19,447 nucleotides of DNA from Sandarakinorhabdus sp. (GTDB lineage Bacteria; Pseudomonadota; Alphaproteobacteria; Sphingomonadales; Sphingomonadaceae). The notes under the pieces are model-generated. The model was not told the origin of the DNA. It made no database searches and saw only the letters and a list, made by a program, of their open reading frames with translations. Below, in pieces: positions 1 through 8,871 of the stretch (positions within the stretch are counted from its first letter, which is position 1; every line of letters begins with the position of its first letter). The position numbers and the translations under genes are program-made. The stretch lies in contig JALOSK010000021.1 in assembly GCA_025458465.1 (NCBI GenBank), positions 1 to 19,447 on the forward strand. The letters are read 5' to 3'.

Positions 1-678
<678 letters not shown>

Positions 679-702
679 CGCGGCGCCGCCTATACCCGGA
701 CC

Positions 703-2292
703 ATGCCCAGCTCCGGTCACATCGTCGGTCAACCCCTGCCCCCTTCGGCCAAGGCCACGGCGGCCGCCATGGCGGAACTGCTTGTCGATTTGCGCGAAAA
801 GGCCGCCCGCATTGCGCTTGGCGGCCCGGAAGCCGCGCGCGAGAAACATGTGGCGCGCGGCAAGCTGTTGCCGCGCCAGCGTGTCGAGGCGCTGCTGGAT
901 CCGCACACGGCATTCCTCGAGATTGGCCAGTTCGCCGCCCATGATGTCTATGGCGAGGATGTGCCCGCTGCCGGCCTGATCGCCGGCGTTGGCCAGGTTT
1001 CAGGCCGGCTGTGCGTGATTGTCGCCAATGATGCGACGGTGAAGGGCGGCAGCTATTACCCGCTCACCGTCAAGAAGCATCTGCGCGCGCAGGAAATCGC
1101 CGCGCAGAACGGCCTGCCCTGCCTGTATCTCGTTGATTCGGGTGGCGCCAACCTGCCCCGGCAGGATGAGGTGTTCCCGGATCGCGATCACTTCGGCCGC
1201 ATCTTCTTCAACCAGGCCACCATGAGCGCGAATGGCATCGCGCAAATCGCGGTGGTGATGGGCAGTTGCACCGCCGGCGGCGCCTATGTGCCGGCGATGG
1301 CGGATGAATCGATCATCGTGAAGAACCAGGGCACGATCTTCCTGGGCGGGCCGCCCCTGGTGAAGGCCGCCACCGGCGAGGAGGTGACCGCCGAGGATCT
1401 GGGCGGCGGCGATGTGCACACGCGGCTTTCGGGCGTGGTGGACCATCTGGCCGATGATGATCATGATGCGCTGAACATCGCACGGCGCATCGTGGGCACC
1501 CTGCCCGCCGCACCGGCCGTGCCGCCGCGCGCGCCGGCCCGCCCGCCGCTGTTCGACACCGCTGAACTCAACGCGCTGGCCCCCATCGACACGCGCGTGC
1601 CGGTGGACGTGCGCGAGATCATCGCCCGGCTGGTGGATGGTTCGGAACTGCAGGAATTCAAGCCGCGCTATGGCGAGACGCTGGTGACCGGCTTTGCCAG
1701 CATCGAAGGCTTTCCGGTGGGCATCATCGCCAACAACGGCATCCTGTTTTCCGAATCCGCCCAGAAGGGCGCGCATTTCATCGAACTGGCCTGCCAGCGC
1801 CGCATCCCGCTGTTGTTTCTGCAGAATATCAGCGGCTTCATGGTGGGCCGCCGGTTCGAGAATGAAGGCATCGCCAAGCATGGTGCCAAGCTGGTGACAG
1901 CGGTGGCCTGCGCCGCCGTGCCCAAGATCACGGTGGTAACGGGCGGCAGCTTTGGCGCCGGCAATTATGGCATGTGCGGGCGGGCCTATTCCCCGCGCTT
2001 CCTGTGGATGTGGCCGAACGCCCGTATCAGCGTGATGGGCGGCGAACAGGCCGCCAGCGTGCTGGCCACGGTGAAATCCGGCGGCTTCAAGTCGGGACGC
2101 GAGGAAGAGGCGTTCAAGGCGCCGATCCGCGCCCAGTATGAACGCCAGGGCCACCCCTATTACGCCAGCGCCCGCCTGTGGGATGATGGCATCATCGCGC
2201 CCGAAGACACGCGCGCCGTGGTGGCGCTGTCGCTGGCAGCATCGCTGCAGCAGCCGGTGCCGGAAACCCGCTTCGGCACGTTCAGGATGTGA
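703..2292 (+). CDS. mccB: Methylcrotonoyl-CoA carboxylase, carboxyltransferase (beta) subunit
   Basis: The 529-residue protein is the beta subunit of 3-methylcrotonyl-CoA carboxylase. It moves the carboxyl group from carboxybiotin on MccA to 3-methylcrotonyl-CoA, giving 3-methylglutaconyl-CoA in leucine breakdown. Two crotonase-like halves are visible. The N-half has the acyl-CoA/oxyanion motif GSCTAGGAY (187-195) after the [14 protein letters not shown] segment typical of MccB. The C-half has [11 protein letters not shown] (414-424) followed by the biotin-pocket segment [18 protein letters not shown]. Length matches the family (about 530-540). The ATG at 703 has only a weak ribosome-binding site, so expression may depend on read-through from the ABC gene or a promoter inside it. 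Propionyl- and geranyl-CoA carboxylase beta subunits are related. The neighbouring liuC, mccA and ivd favour the leucine enzyme. Confidence 0.95.
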   Translation: MPSSGHIVGQPLPPSAKATAAAMAELLVDLREKAARIALGGPEAAREKHVARGKLLPRQRVEALLDPHTAFLEIGQFAAHDVYGEDVPAAGLIAGVGQVSGRLCVIVANDATVKGGSYYPLTVKKHLRAQEIAAQNGLPCLYLVDSGGANLPRQDEVFPDRDHFGRIFFNQATMSANGIAQIAVVMGSCTAGGAYVPAMADESIIVKNQGTIFLGGPPLVKAATGEEVTAEDLGGGDVHTRLSGVVDHLADDDHDALNIARRIVGTLPAAPAVPPRAPARPPLFDTAELNALAPIDTRVPVDVREIIARLVDGSELQEFKPRYGETLVTGFASIEGFPVGIIANNGILFSESAQKGAHFIELACQRRIPLLFLQNISGFMVGRRFENEGIAKHGAKLVTAVACAAVPKITVVTGGSFGAGNYGMCGRAYSPRFLWMWPNARISVMGGEQAASVLATVKSGGFKSGREEEAFKAPIRAQYERQGHPYYASARLWDDGIIAPEDTRAVVALSLAASLQQPVPETRFGTFRM

Positions 2293-2299
2293 TTGCGCG

Positions 2300-3079
2300 A
2301 TGCTTGAAGAAGCCATCGATGATTGGGGCACCGCCCGGTTGACCCTGAACCGGCCGGAGCGGCACAACGCCTTCAATGCCGCGCTGATCGCCGCGCTCAC
2401 CGAGGCGTTCACCCGGCTGGGAGCCGCGGATGACGTGCGGGCCATCGTGCTGGCCGGTGCCGGCAAGAGCTTTTCGGCCGGCGCCGATCTGGACTGGATG
2501 CGCGAGGCCGCCGGCTGGGATGCCGCGCAGAACGAAGCCGATGCGATGCGGCTTTCGAACATGCTGGCCGCCATCAACAATTGCGCCAGGCCGGTGATCG
2601 TGGTGGCGCACGGCCATGTGACCGGCGGCGGCGTTGGGCTGGTGGCCTGCGCCGACATGGCGGTGGCGGTGGACGGGACGCAGTTCCGGCTGTCGGAAGT
2701 GCGGCTGGGCCTCACGCCGGCCACCATCTCGCCATTCGTGATCGCGAAGATGGGCGCGGCGGCGCGGCGCTGGTTCCTCACCGCCGAGGCTTTCGGTGCC
2801 GAAGATGCCCGCGCCATGGGCCTTGTGAACGAAGTGGCCATCGATGCCGACGCCGCCGAAGCTGTTGTCGCCCATTGGTTGACCCACATCGGCCAAGCGG
2901 CGCCGGGCGCCGTTGCCGATGCCAAACGGCTGGCGCTGGACTTCGCCGGGCAGCCGATCACCGACGAACTGCGCCAGGAAAGTGCCCGCCGCATCGCCGC
3001 ACGCCGGGTCAGCGCGGAAGGCCGTGAAGGCATCATCGCCTTCCTCAACAAGGGAACACCATCATGGGTGCAGGAATGA
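2300..3079 (+). CDS. liuC: Methylglutaconyl-CoA hydratase (enoyl-CoA hydratase family)
   Basis: This 259-residue crotonase-fold enzyme is placed to hydrate 3-methylglutaconyl-CoA, the MCC product, to HMG-CoA. The oxyanion-hole segments are GKSFSAGADLDWM (around residues 55-67) and HVTGGGVGLVACAD (GGGVGL at 109-114). The acid/base region LSEVRLGL carries E133. The position of the first catalytic Glu in classical crotonases (GGGxE) is Gly here. The GGGVGL/SEVRLGL(I/T)PA pattern is one I associate with LiuC-type hydratases. The ATG at 2300 starts 8 nt after the mccB stop, with a CAGGA ribosome-binding site at about 2284. An in-frame extension further upstream would run inside mccB and is rejected. 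The stop overlaps the start region of the next gene, implying translational coupling. A generic enoyl-CoA hydratase is the alternative, but context makes LiuC likely. Confidence 0.88.
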   Translation: MLEEAIDDWGTARLTLNRPERHNAFNAALIAALTEAFTRLGAADDVRAIVLAGAGKSFSAGADLDWMREAAGWDAAQNEADAMRLSNMLAAINNCARPVIVVAHGHVTGGGVGLVACADMAVAVDGTQFRLSEVRLGLTPATISPFVIAKMGAAARRWFLTAEAFGAEDARAMGLVNEVAIDADAAEAVVAHWLTHIGQAAPGAVADAKRLALDFAGQPITDELRQESARRIAARRVSAEGREGIIAFLNKGTPSWVQE

Positions 3080-3525
3080 AGCCGCTGCTGGTCATGGCGC
3101 TGCTGCTGGCCGCCCCGGCAGCCGCCAATCCGGAAGCCGAAGTGCTGGCGGCCACCAATGCCTTCATGGCGGCACTGAACAAGGGCGATGCCAACGCCGC
3201 CGAGGCGATGACGCATCCGGCGCTGACCATCCAGATCCTGCGCTTTCCGCCCGAAGGCGGTTCGAAGTTCCAGATCCTCAGCCGGCAGCAATTGTTCGAC
3301 AATTTCCGCAACGCGCCGCCGCGCGTGTTCGATGAGCAGCTGGTGAAGACGAATATCCGCGTCACCCGCGATTTTGCCCACGTGTGGGCACCCTACACGC
3401 TGGATATCGATGGCAAGCGCATCCATTGCGGCATCGACAGCTTCGGCTGGAGCAAGCTGGAGGGCAAATGGGTGCTGACCACGTTCGGCTGGACCGCCGA
3501 TCCGAAAGGCTGCCCGCCCCAATGA
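3064..3525 (+). CDS. Exported SnoaL/NTF2-like protein of unknown function
   Basis: The small protein (153 residues from ATG 3064, or 149 from ATG 3076) begins with a Sec-type signal peptide: Lys, a Leu/Ala core, and a likely cut at APAAA-NPEAE. The mature part is about 130 residues. It has the layout of SnoaL/DUF4440-type NTF2-like domains: a helix with FMAALNKGDANAAEAM, then strands with TRDFAHVWAPYTLDIDGKRIH and KLEGKWVLTTFGW. Such folds bind small ligands or act as small enzymes, and no specific reaction can be assigned. ATG 3064 has an AAGGGA site 8 nt upstream and overlaps the end of liuC by 16 nt. ATG 3076 forms an ATGA overlap with the liuC stop. Its own stop forms ATGA with the mccA start, so it lies in the middle of the leucine operon and is coupled on both sides. 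The export signal is odd among cytosolic CoA enzymes. Confidence 0.85.
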   Translation: MGAGMKPLLVMALLLAAPAAANPEAEVLAATNAFMAALNKGDANAAEAMTHPALTIQILRFPPEGGSKFQILSRQQLFDNFRNAPPRVFDEQLVKTNIRVTRDFAHVWAPYTLDIDGKRIHCGIDSFGWSKLEGKWVLTTFGWTADPKGCPPQ

Positions 3526-5477
3526 GAAAGATCCTGATTGCCAACCGCGGCGAGATTGCCCGCCGCATCATCCGCACCGCGCATGCGATGGGCATTGCGA
3601 CCGTGGCCGTGCACAGCGAGGCCGATGAAGCCGCGCCCTTCGTGCGCGAGGCCGGCCAGGCCGTGCCGCTGTCGGGTGCGCGCCCCTATCTGGACATCGA
3701 TGCCATCATCGCGGCAGCCAGGCGCACCGGCGCCGATGCCGTGCACCCCGGATATGGCTTCCTGTCGGAAAATGCCGATTTCGCCCGCGCCCTGAAGAAG
3801 GCCGGGATCACCTTCATCGGCCCGCCGGAAAGCGCCATGAAGGTGATGGCCCTGAAGGACACGGCCAAGGCCGCCATGAAGAAGGCCGGGGTGCCGATCA
3901 CGCCCGGATATCAGGGCAACGATCAATCGCTGGTGCGGCTGCAGCGCGCGGCTGAACAGGTGGGCTATCCGCTGCTGATCAAGGCCGTGGCCGGCGGCGG
4001 CGGCAAGGGCATGCGGGCCGTGCATGCGCCTGAGGATTTCCAGGAAGCGCTGATGGCCGCCCAGCGCGAGGGCGAGACCGCCTTCGGCAATCCATCGGTG
4101 ATGCTGGAAAAATTGATCCAGCGCCCGCGCCACGTGGAAGTGCAGTTGTTTGCCGATGGCCACGGCAACGCCGTCCACCTGTTCGAACGCGACTGTTCGC
4201 TGCAGCGCCGCCACCAGAAGGTGATCGAGGAAGCCCCGGCGCCCGGCCTTTCGGAACGCTTGCGCCACACGTTGGGGGTGGCCGCCGTCACGGCCGCCCA
4301 TGCCATCGGCTATCAGGGCGCCGGCACGGTGGAGTTCATCCTCGATCTCGACACGGTGGATGATGAAGGCGATCCGGCCTTCTACTTCATGGAAATGAAC
4401 ACCCGCCTGCAGGTGGAACATCCGGTGACGGAGGCCATCACCGGCGAAGATCTGGTGGAATGGCAGATCCGCGTGGCGCGCGGCGAACCGCTGCCGAAGG
4501 TGCAGGATGAACTGGCTGTCACCGGCCACGCGGTGGAAGCGCGGCTGTATGCCGAGGATGCCGATGGCGGGTTCCTGCCTTCCACCGGAACCCTCAGCCG
4601 GCTGGCGTTCGGTGCCGGGGTGGGTGTGCGCATCGATACCGGCGTGGAACAGGGCAGCCGCATCGGGCTGGATTATGATCCGATGATCGCCAAGGTGATC
4701 GCCCACGGCGCCACCCGCAACGAAGCGATCGACCGGCTGGTCGGCGCGCTGGATGCCACCGTGGTCGATGGCCTGAAATCCAACCGCGCCTTTCTCGCCC
4801 GGCTGGCCGATCACCCCGAATTCCGCGCCGGCAGCCTCGATACCGGTTTCATCGCGCGCCACATGGCCGAACTCGGCCCGGCGCTGGAGACACCGCCGCC
4901 GGTGGTGCTGGCCGCCGCGCTCGGCATCGGCCTGCCGCACGATGGCCAACAGGCCTCCCCCTTCGCGCGGCCCTTCCGCCTGAACCTGCCGCACGAACGC
5001 ATCGTGCATCTGTGGTGGGCAGAGGTGTCGCACGCCGTTTCGCTGCGCCGCGTTGGCCCCGATCGCTGGCGCATCGGCGGCCTGGCCGGCATCGGCGAGG
5101 TGACGGCGCGGCGCGATGGCCCCTTTGGCATCAGCATCGATCTGGCCGGCACATTGTTGCCCGCCACCGTGGTGCCGCATCCGGGGGAGATCGAGGTGCG
5201 GCTGGCCGGGCAAAGCTGGCGGCTGGCCACGCGCCCGCCCCGCAAGGCTGACCATGGCGGCGGCGACGGCATGGTGAAAGCCCCGATGCCCGGCCGCGTG
5301 CTGAGCGTGGACATCGCGCCCGGCCAGGCCGTGGCCGAAGGCGATCGCCTGCTGGTGCTGGAAGCCATGAAGATGGAACACCGGTTGACAGCGCGTGCTG
5401 GCGGCACCGTGCTGGCGGTGCACGTCGCCACCGGCGATCAGGTGGCCGATGGCATGACGCTGGTGGAAATCGGCTGA
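3522..5477 (+). CDS. mccA: Methylcrotonoyl-CoA carboxylase, biotin-containing (alpha) subunit
   Basis: The 651-residue alpha subunit combines ATP-dependent biotin carboxylase with the biotin carrier domain. It opens with the biotin-carboxylase N-terminus KILIANRGEIARR. The ATP-grasp glycine loop GGGGKGM is at 158-164. The substrate/metal-binding segment EMNTRLQVEHPVTE starts at E291, with R295. The C-terminal biotinyl domain has EAMKMEH with the acceptor lysine at K617. Length matches MccA (about 650-670). The start at 3522 overlaps the preceding stop (ATGA), so translation is probably coupled. A longer in-frame start at 3384 would run through the SnoaL-like gene and is rejected. The protein works with MccB as a dodecameric cytosolic complex in the known family. 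Propionyl- or geranyl-CoA carboxylase alpha subunits are close relatives, and the neighbours decide for MCC. Confidence 0.95.
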   Translation: MRKILIANRGEIARRIIRTAHAMGIATVAVHSEADEAAPFVREAGQAVPLSGARPYLDIDAIIAAARRTGADAVHPGYGFLSENADFARALKKAGITFIGPPESAMKVMALKDTAKAAMKKAGVPITPGYQGNDQSLVRLQRAAEQVGYPLLIKAVAGGGGKGMRAVHAPEDFQEALMAAQREGETAFGNPSVMLEKLIQRPRHVEVQLFADGHGNAVHLFERDCSLQRRHQKVIEEAPAPGLSERLRHTLGVAAVTAAHAIGYQGAGTVEFILDLDTVDDEGDPAFYFMEMNTRLQVEHPVTEAITGEDLVEWQIRVARGEPLPKVQDELAVTGHAVEARLYAEDADGGFLPSTGTLSRLAFGAGVGVRIDTGVEQGSRIGLDYDPMIAKVIAHGATRNEAIDRLVGALDATVVDGLKSNRAFLARLADHPEFRAGSLDTGFIARHMAELGPALETPPPVVLAAALGIGLPHDGQQASPFARPFRLNLPHERIVHLWWAEVSHAVSLRRVGPDRWRIGGLAGIGEVTARRDGPFGISIDLAGTLLPATVVPHPGEIEVRLAGQSWRLATRPPRKADHGGGDGMVKAPMPGRVLSVDIAPGQAVAEGDRLLVLEAMKMEHRLTARAGGTVLAVHVATGDQVADGMTLVEIG

Positions 5478-5485
5478 GGCCGGAC

Positions 5486-5493
5486 AGGAAGGA
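5486..5493 (+). promoter_or_regulatory. Strong ribosome-binding site of ivd
   Basis: AGGAAGGA lies 8 nt before the ATG at 5502 and is the best Shine-Dalgarno match in the leucine cluster. It fixes the start of the broken ivd gene at 5502 and shows that the N-terminal frame, not the open frame beginning at 5527, is the original one. Confidence 0.8.
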
Positions 5494-5501
5494 ACGCAAA
5501 C

Positions 5502-6612
5502 ATGCTGAGCCAGCTGAACTTCGCCCATGGCGAGACCATCGACATGCTGCGCGATACGGTGCGCGCCTTTGCGGCCGCCGAAATCGCCCCGCGTGCTGCA
5601 GAGATCGATTCGACCAACATGTTCCCGCGCGATCTGTGGCCCAAGCTGGGCGCGCTTGGCCTGCACGGCATCACCGTGCCGGAAGCCGATGGTGGCGCCG
5701 GCCTGGGCTATCTGGCGCATGTCGTCGTGGTGGAGGAAATCTCCCGCGCGTCGGCCAGTGTTGGCCTGTCCTATGGCGCCCACACCAATTTGGCCGGGGC
5801 TGATCTCGGGCGATCATGTCGGCAGCCTTGCGATGTCGGAACCCGGCGCCGGCAGCGACGTGATCGGCATGAAGCTGCGCGCTGATCTGAAAGGCAACGG
5901 CGCCTATGTGCTCAATGGCAACAAGATGTGGATCACCAACGGGCCGCATGCCGATACGCTGGTGGTCTATGGCAAGACCGATCCGGATGCCGGGCCGCGC
6001 GGCGTCACGGCGTTCCTGATCGAAAAGGGCATGAAGGGCTTTTCCACCGCGCAGAAGCTCGACAAGCTGGGCATGCGCGGGTCCGACACGTGCGAACTGG
6101 TGTTCGAGGATTGCGAGGTGCCGGCCGAAAACGTGCTCGGCGGCGTGGGCAACGGCGCCCGCGTGCTGATGAGCGGGCTGGATTATGAACGCGTGGTGCT
6201 TTCGGGCGGCCCCATCGGCATCATGCAGGCCTGCATGGACGTGGTGGTGCCTTATGTTCACGATCGCCAGCAGTTCGGCAAACCCATCGGCACCTTCCAG
6301 CTGATGCAGGGCAAGCTGGCCGACATGTATGTCGCGCTTTCGACTGCGCGGGCATACACCTATGCCGTGGCGCAGGCCTGTGATCGCGGCGAAACCACCC
6401 GCAAGGATGCCGCCGGCTGCATTCTCTACACCGCCGAAAAGGCCACCTGGATGGCGCTCGAGGCGATCCAGTGCCTGGGCGGCAACGGCTATATCAACGA
6501 ATATCCCACCGGCCGCCTGCTGCGCGATGCCAAGCTGTATGAGATCGGCGCGGGCACCTCCGAAATCCGCCGCTATCTGATCGGCCGGGAATTGTTTGAG
6601 GAAACCGCCTGA
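5502..6612 (+). pseudogene. ivd: Isovaleryl-CoA dehydrogenase, frame broken by a deletion of about 53 nt
   Basis: Isovaleryl-CoA dehydrogenase (LiuA) oxidises isovaleryl-CoA to 3-methylcrotonyl-CoA with FAD, passing electrons to ETF. The N-terminal part (5502-5792, 97 residues) runs in one frame to [12 protein letters not shown]. The rest (5794-6609, 272 residues) starts at [22 protein letters not shown] in the next frame and reaches the normal end. Family members have about 18 residues (CxNQ...QKxxYL) between these points, and here a single base, 5793, remains. The net loss is thus about 53 nt; 97+272+18 gives 387 residues, the usual length. The remainder looks intact: FAD motif KMWITNG, the catalytic Glu in [12 protein letters not shown] (codon 6187-6189), and GAGTSEIRR. 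Read literally, translation from 5502 stops at 5885. A model starting at 5527 would carry about 90 meaningless N-terminal residues. Genuine mutation and assembly error are both possible. Confidence 0.85.
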
Positions 6613-6652
6613 TCCGTGGCAGGGTTGCACGGCATCAAACAGGGGATTTGCC

Positions 6653-7945
6653 ATGAAACTGATCATCGCCGCACTGCTGGCCACCACCCTGCCGTTGGCA
6701 CCACTGGCTGCGCAGCAAGCAGCATCACGCCCTGCCGGTCTGCCGCCAGGCCTTGCGATGCCGCCGCCGGTGAAGGTGGGCAAGCCTGATGCCGCGCTGC
6801 TGAAGGCGGCCACCACCGAAGCGCCGGCCACGCTCGCCACGCTGGAGCGGATCGTGAAGATCGAAAGCGGCAGTTACGACACCGAAGGCCTGGTGGCGCT
6901 GGGCAATCTGCTGGCCGATGAACTGGCGGCGCGCGGCGCCACCGTGGAGCGCATGAAGGGCAAGCCCGGCACCCGCGGGGACATCATCGTTGGCCGCTTC
7001 GCCGGCACCGGCAAGGGCAAGCTGCTGCTGCTGTCGCACATGGACACGGTGTATGAACGCGGCCAGCTGGCGGAATCGCCCTGGCGGGTGGCCGATGGCA
7101 AGGCCTATGGTCCTGGCATCGCCGACGACAAGAGCGGCATTGCCGTCATCCTGTCCACGCTCAGGCTGCTGAAGCCGTCGGACTATGGCCAGATCACCGT
7201 GGCCTTCAACACCGACGAGGAGATCGGCTCGCTGGGATCGGGCGATCTGATCACGGAACTGGCACGCGGGCAGACGGCGGTGCTGAGCTTTGAACCGACG
7301 CTGGCGACGCCCATGGAAGGCATGATTGCCGGCACATCGGGCACCAACACCGTGACCGTGAAGATCACCGGCAAGGCCGCCCACGCCGGCAACGCGCCCG
7401 AACAGGGCATCAACGCGCTGGTGGAACTGGCCCACGTCATCGCCGTGACCAAGGACATGGACCAGGGCCCCGGCAAGCGCCGCTTCAACTGGACCCAGGT
7501 GGAACAGCAGGGCGATGCCCGCAACATGATCCCCGATGATGTCACCCTGATCGGCGACCTGCGCGAGACCAGCGACGAACGCGTGCGCGCCTTCGAAGCC
7601 GAACTGAAGCAGCGGCTGGCCACGCCCTCCCTGCCCGGCGCAAAGCTGGACGTGACCGTGCGCATCAACCGCCCGGCCTTCACCGCCGGGCCCGACAGCT
7701 TGAAGCTGATCGAGCGGGCGCGGTCCATCTATCAGGAAGCCGGCGGGCCGGATCTGTTCGTGCTGCCGCGATCGGGCGGCGGCACCGATGCCGCCTTTGC
7801 AGCCCGGGCCGGCGTTCCGGTGATCGAGGCAATGGGGCTGCCCGGCTTTGGCTACCACAGCAGCAGCGAGGAATATGTCATCATCGATGCCATCCCGCGC
7901 CGGCTGTACATGGCCGCCCGACTGATCCGCGAACTGGCGCGATAG
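6653..7945 (+). CDS. Secreted M20-family metallopeptidase, glutamate carboxypeptidase-like
   Basis: The 430-residue protein has a signal peptide (MKLIIAALLATTLPLAPLAA, then QQ), so it acts in the periplasm or outside. It is a di-zinc M20A peptidase resembling carboxypeptidase G2, which removes C-terminal glutamate from peptides or folate-type substrates. Visible site residues are H129 and D131 (SHMDT), the bridging D158 (GPGIADDKSG), the catalytic E189 and zinc ligand E190 (NTDEEIGS), E214 (SFEPT) and H402 (GFGYHSSSEEY). The dimerisation lid follows E214 (TVKITGKAAHAGNAPEQG). An AGGGGA site lies about 8 nt before the ATG at 6653; an in-frame start at 6596 inside ivd lacks the signal peptide at its N-terminus. 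It follows ivd by 40 nt on the same strand with no terminator visible, so co-transcription is possible. The true substrate is unknown. Confidence 0.88.
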   Translation: MKLIIAALLATTLPLAPLAAQQAASRPAGLPPGLAMPPPVKVGKPDAALLKAATTEAPATLATLERIVKIESGSYDTEGLVALGNLLADELAARGATVERMKGKPGTRGDIIVGRFAGTGKGKLLLLSHMDTVYERGQLAESPWRVADGKAYGPGIADDKSGIAVILSTLRLLKPSDYGQITVAFNTDEEIGSLGSGDLITELARGQTAVLSFEPTLATPMEGMIAGTSGTNTVTVKITGKAAHAGNAPEQGINALVELAHVIAVTKDMDQGPGKRRFNWTQVEQQGDARNMIPDDVTLIGDLRETSDERVRAFEAELKQRLATPSLPGAKLDVTVRINRPAFTAGPDSLKLIERARSIYQEAGGPDLFVLPRSGGGTDAAFAARAGVPVIEAMGLPGFGYHSSSEEYVIIDAIPRRLYMAARLIRELAR

Positions 7946-7977
7946 ACGCTGCACGCGCCGCCGCGTAAGGCGGGCGC

Positions 7978-8871
7978 ATGGCTGCCCGCACCAACAACAT
8001 CGTCGCGCTGCTGCAGGTCGCGGCCGGCATTGCCGCGCTGTGTGTGATGGATGCGCTGGTGAAATATCTGGCACTGCGCCATGGCGCCCCGCTCACCACC
8101 TTCGGCCGCTATGCCAGCGGCACCATCATCGCGCTCGCCGTGTGGCAATGGCAGGGCCGGCCGCGCCTGGCACCGGGGGGGCTGAAGGCGCATCTGCTGC
8201 GCGGCGCATTGATTGCCATGATGGCGCTCTGCTTCTTCTGGGCCATCACCCAGCTCAGCCTGTCCCTGGCGCTCACGCTGGCCTTCGTCGGGCCGCTGCT
8301 GGTGCCGCCGCTGGCCGCCCTGTTCCTGAAGGAACCCATGCAGCCGCGCTTCGTGATTGCCGGGCTCATCGGGTTTTCGGGCGTTGTCGTCGCGGCAGGC
8401 GGCGTGCCCGATCTGGCCGGCACCCGGCTGCTTGCGGTGCTGGCCGCGGTGGCGGCGGCGCTGCTCTATGGGCTGGCGGCGCTGGTCTTGCGGGCGCGGG
8501 CCGCGGCCGATGGTGCCACGCTGATCACGTTGATGGGTGCGGTGGTTCCCGCAGTGCTGCTGTCACCCGCCCTGGCCATGGCTGGCCCGGTGGGCGGCAT
8601 CGATCTGGCGCTGATGGCGGCCATGGGCCTCGTTGGCAACATTGGCGTCCAGTTGCTGGCGCGCGGCTATGTGCATCTGCAGGCCCAGGTTTCGGCGGTG
8701 ATGGAATTCACCGGCCTGCCGTGGGCCGCCCTGCTCGGCTGGCTGTTCTTCGACGAGGCGGTGGCACCCGCCACGCTGCTGGGTGCGGCGATCATTGGCG
8801 GCGCCTGCCTGTGGGCAGCGCGCACGCCCGCCCGGCCGTCGCTCAGCCCGCCGCCAGTGCAAGTTCCTTGA
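7978..8871 (+). CDS. EamA/DMT-family membrane transporter
   Basis: The 297-residue polytopic protein has about ten hydrophobic segments in two repeats (roughly 10-140 and 155-290), the layout of the drug/metabolite transporter superfamily (EamA, formerly DUF6). The first half holds the motif region FGRYASGTIIALAVW and a SLALTLAFVGPLLVPPLAALFLKEP segment, typical of the end of an EamA repeat. The second half ends in MEFTGLPWAALLGWLFFDEAV, the matching position. Such proteins export or exchange metabolites or amino acids across the inner membrane, and the substrate cannot be predicted. It starts 32 nt after the peptidase gene with a weak AAGG site. The last 29 nt overlap the end of the convergent gene on the other strand. 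Confidence 0.88.
   Translation: MAARTNNIVALLQVAAGIAALCVMDALVKYLALRHGAPLTTFGRYASGTIIALAVWQWQGRPRLAPGGLKAHLLRGALIAMMALCFFWAITQLSLSLALTLAFVGPLLVPPLAALFLKEPMQPRFVIAGLIGFSGVVVAAGGVPDLAGTRLLAVLAAVAAALLYGLAALVLRARAAADGATLITLMGAVVPAVLLSPALAMAGPVGGIDLALMAAMGLVGNIGVQLLARGYVHLQAQVSAVMEFTGLPWAALLGWLFFDEAVAPATLLGAAIIGGACLWAARTPARPSLSPPPVQVP

Noticed and set aside
1000..3522. An 840-codon open frame on the - strand opposite mccB, liuC and the SnoaL-like gene
   Set aside because: High-GC codon bias of the + strand genes leaves the opposite frame open. It has no recognisable domain and covers several well-supported genes.
3393..5783. A 796-codon open frame on the - strand opposite mccA
   Set aside because: Histidine/glutamine/arginine-rich translation typical of an antisense shadow, and mccA on the other strand is unequivocal.
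5885..5930. Programmed frameshift in ivd
   Set aside because: About 18 conserved residues are absent, so a ribosomal slip would not restore the family sequence. No slippery heptamer was seen at 5785-5800.
5527..6612. Reading ivd as an intact 361-residue gene starting at 5527
   Set aside because: The first 89 codons of that frame are out of frame with the true ivd N-terminus and give Pro/Arg/Ser-rich nonsense. The strong ribosome-binding site serves 5502.
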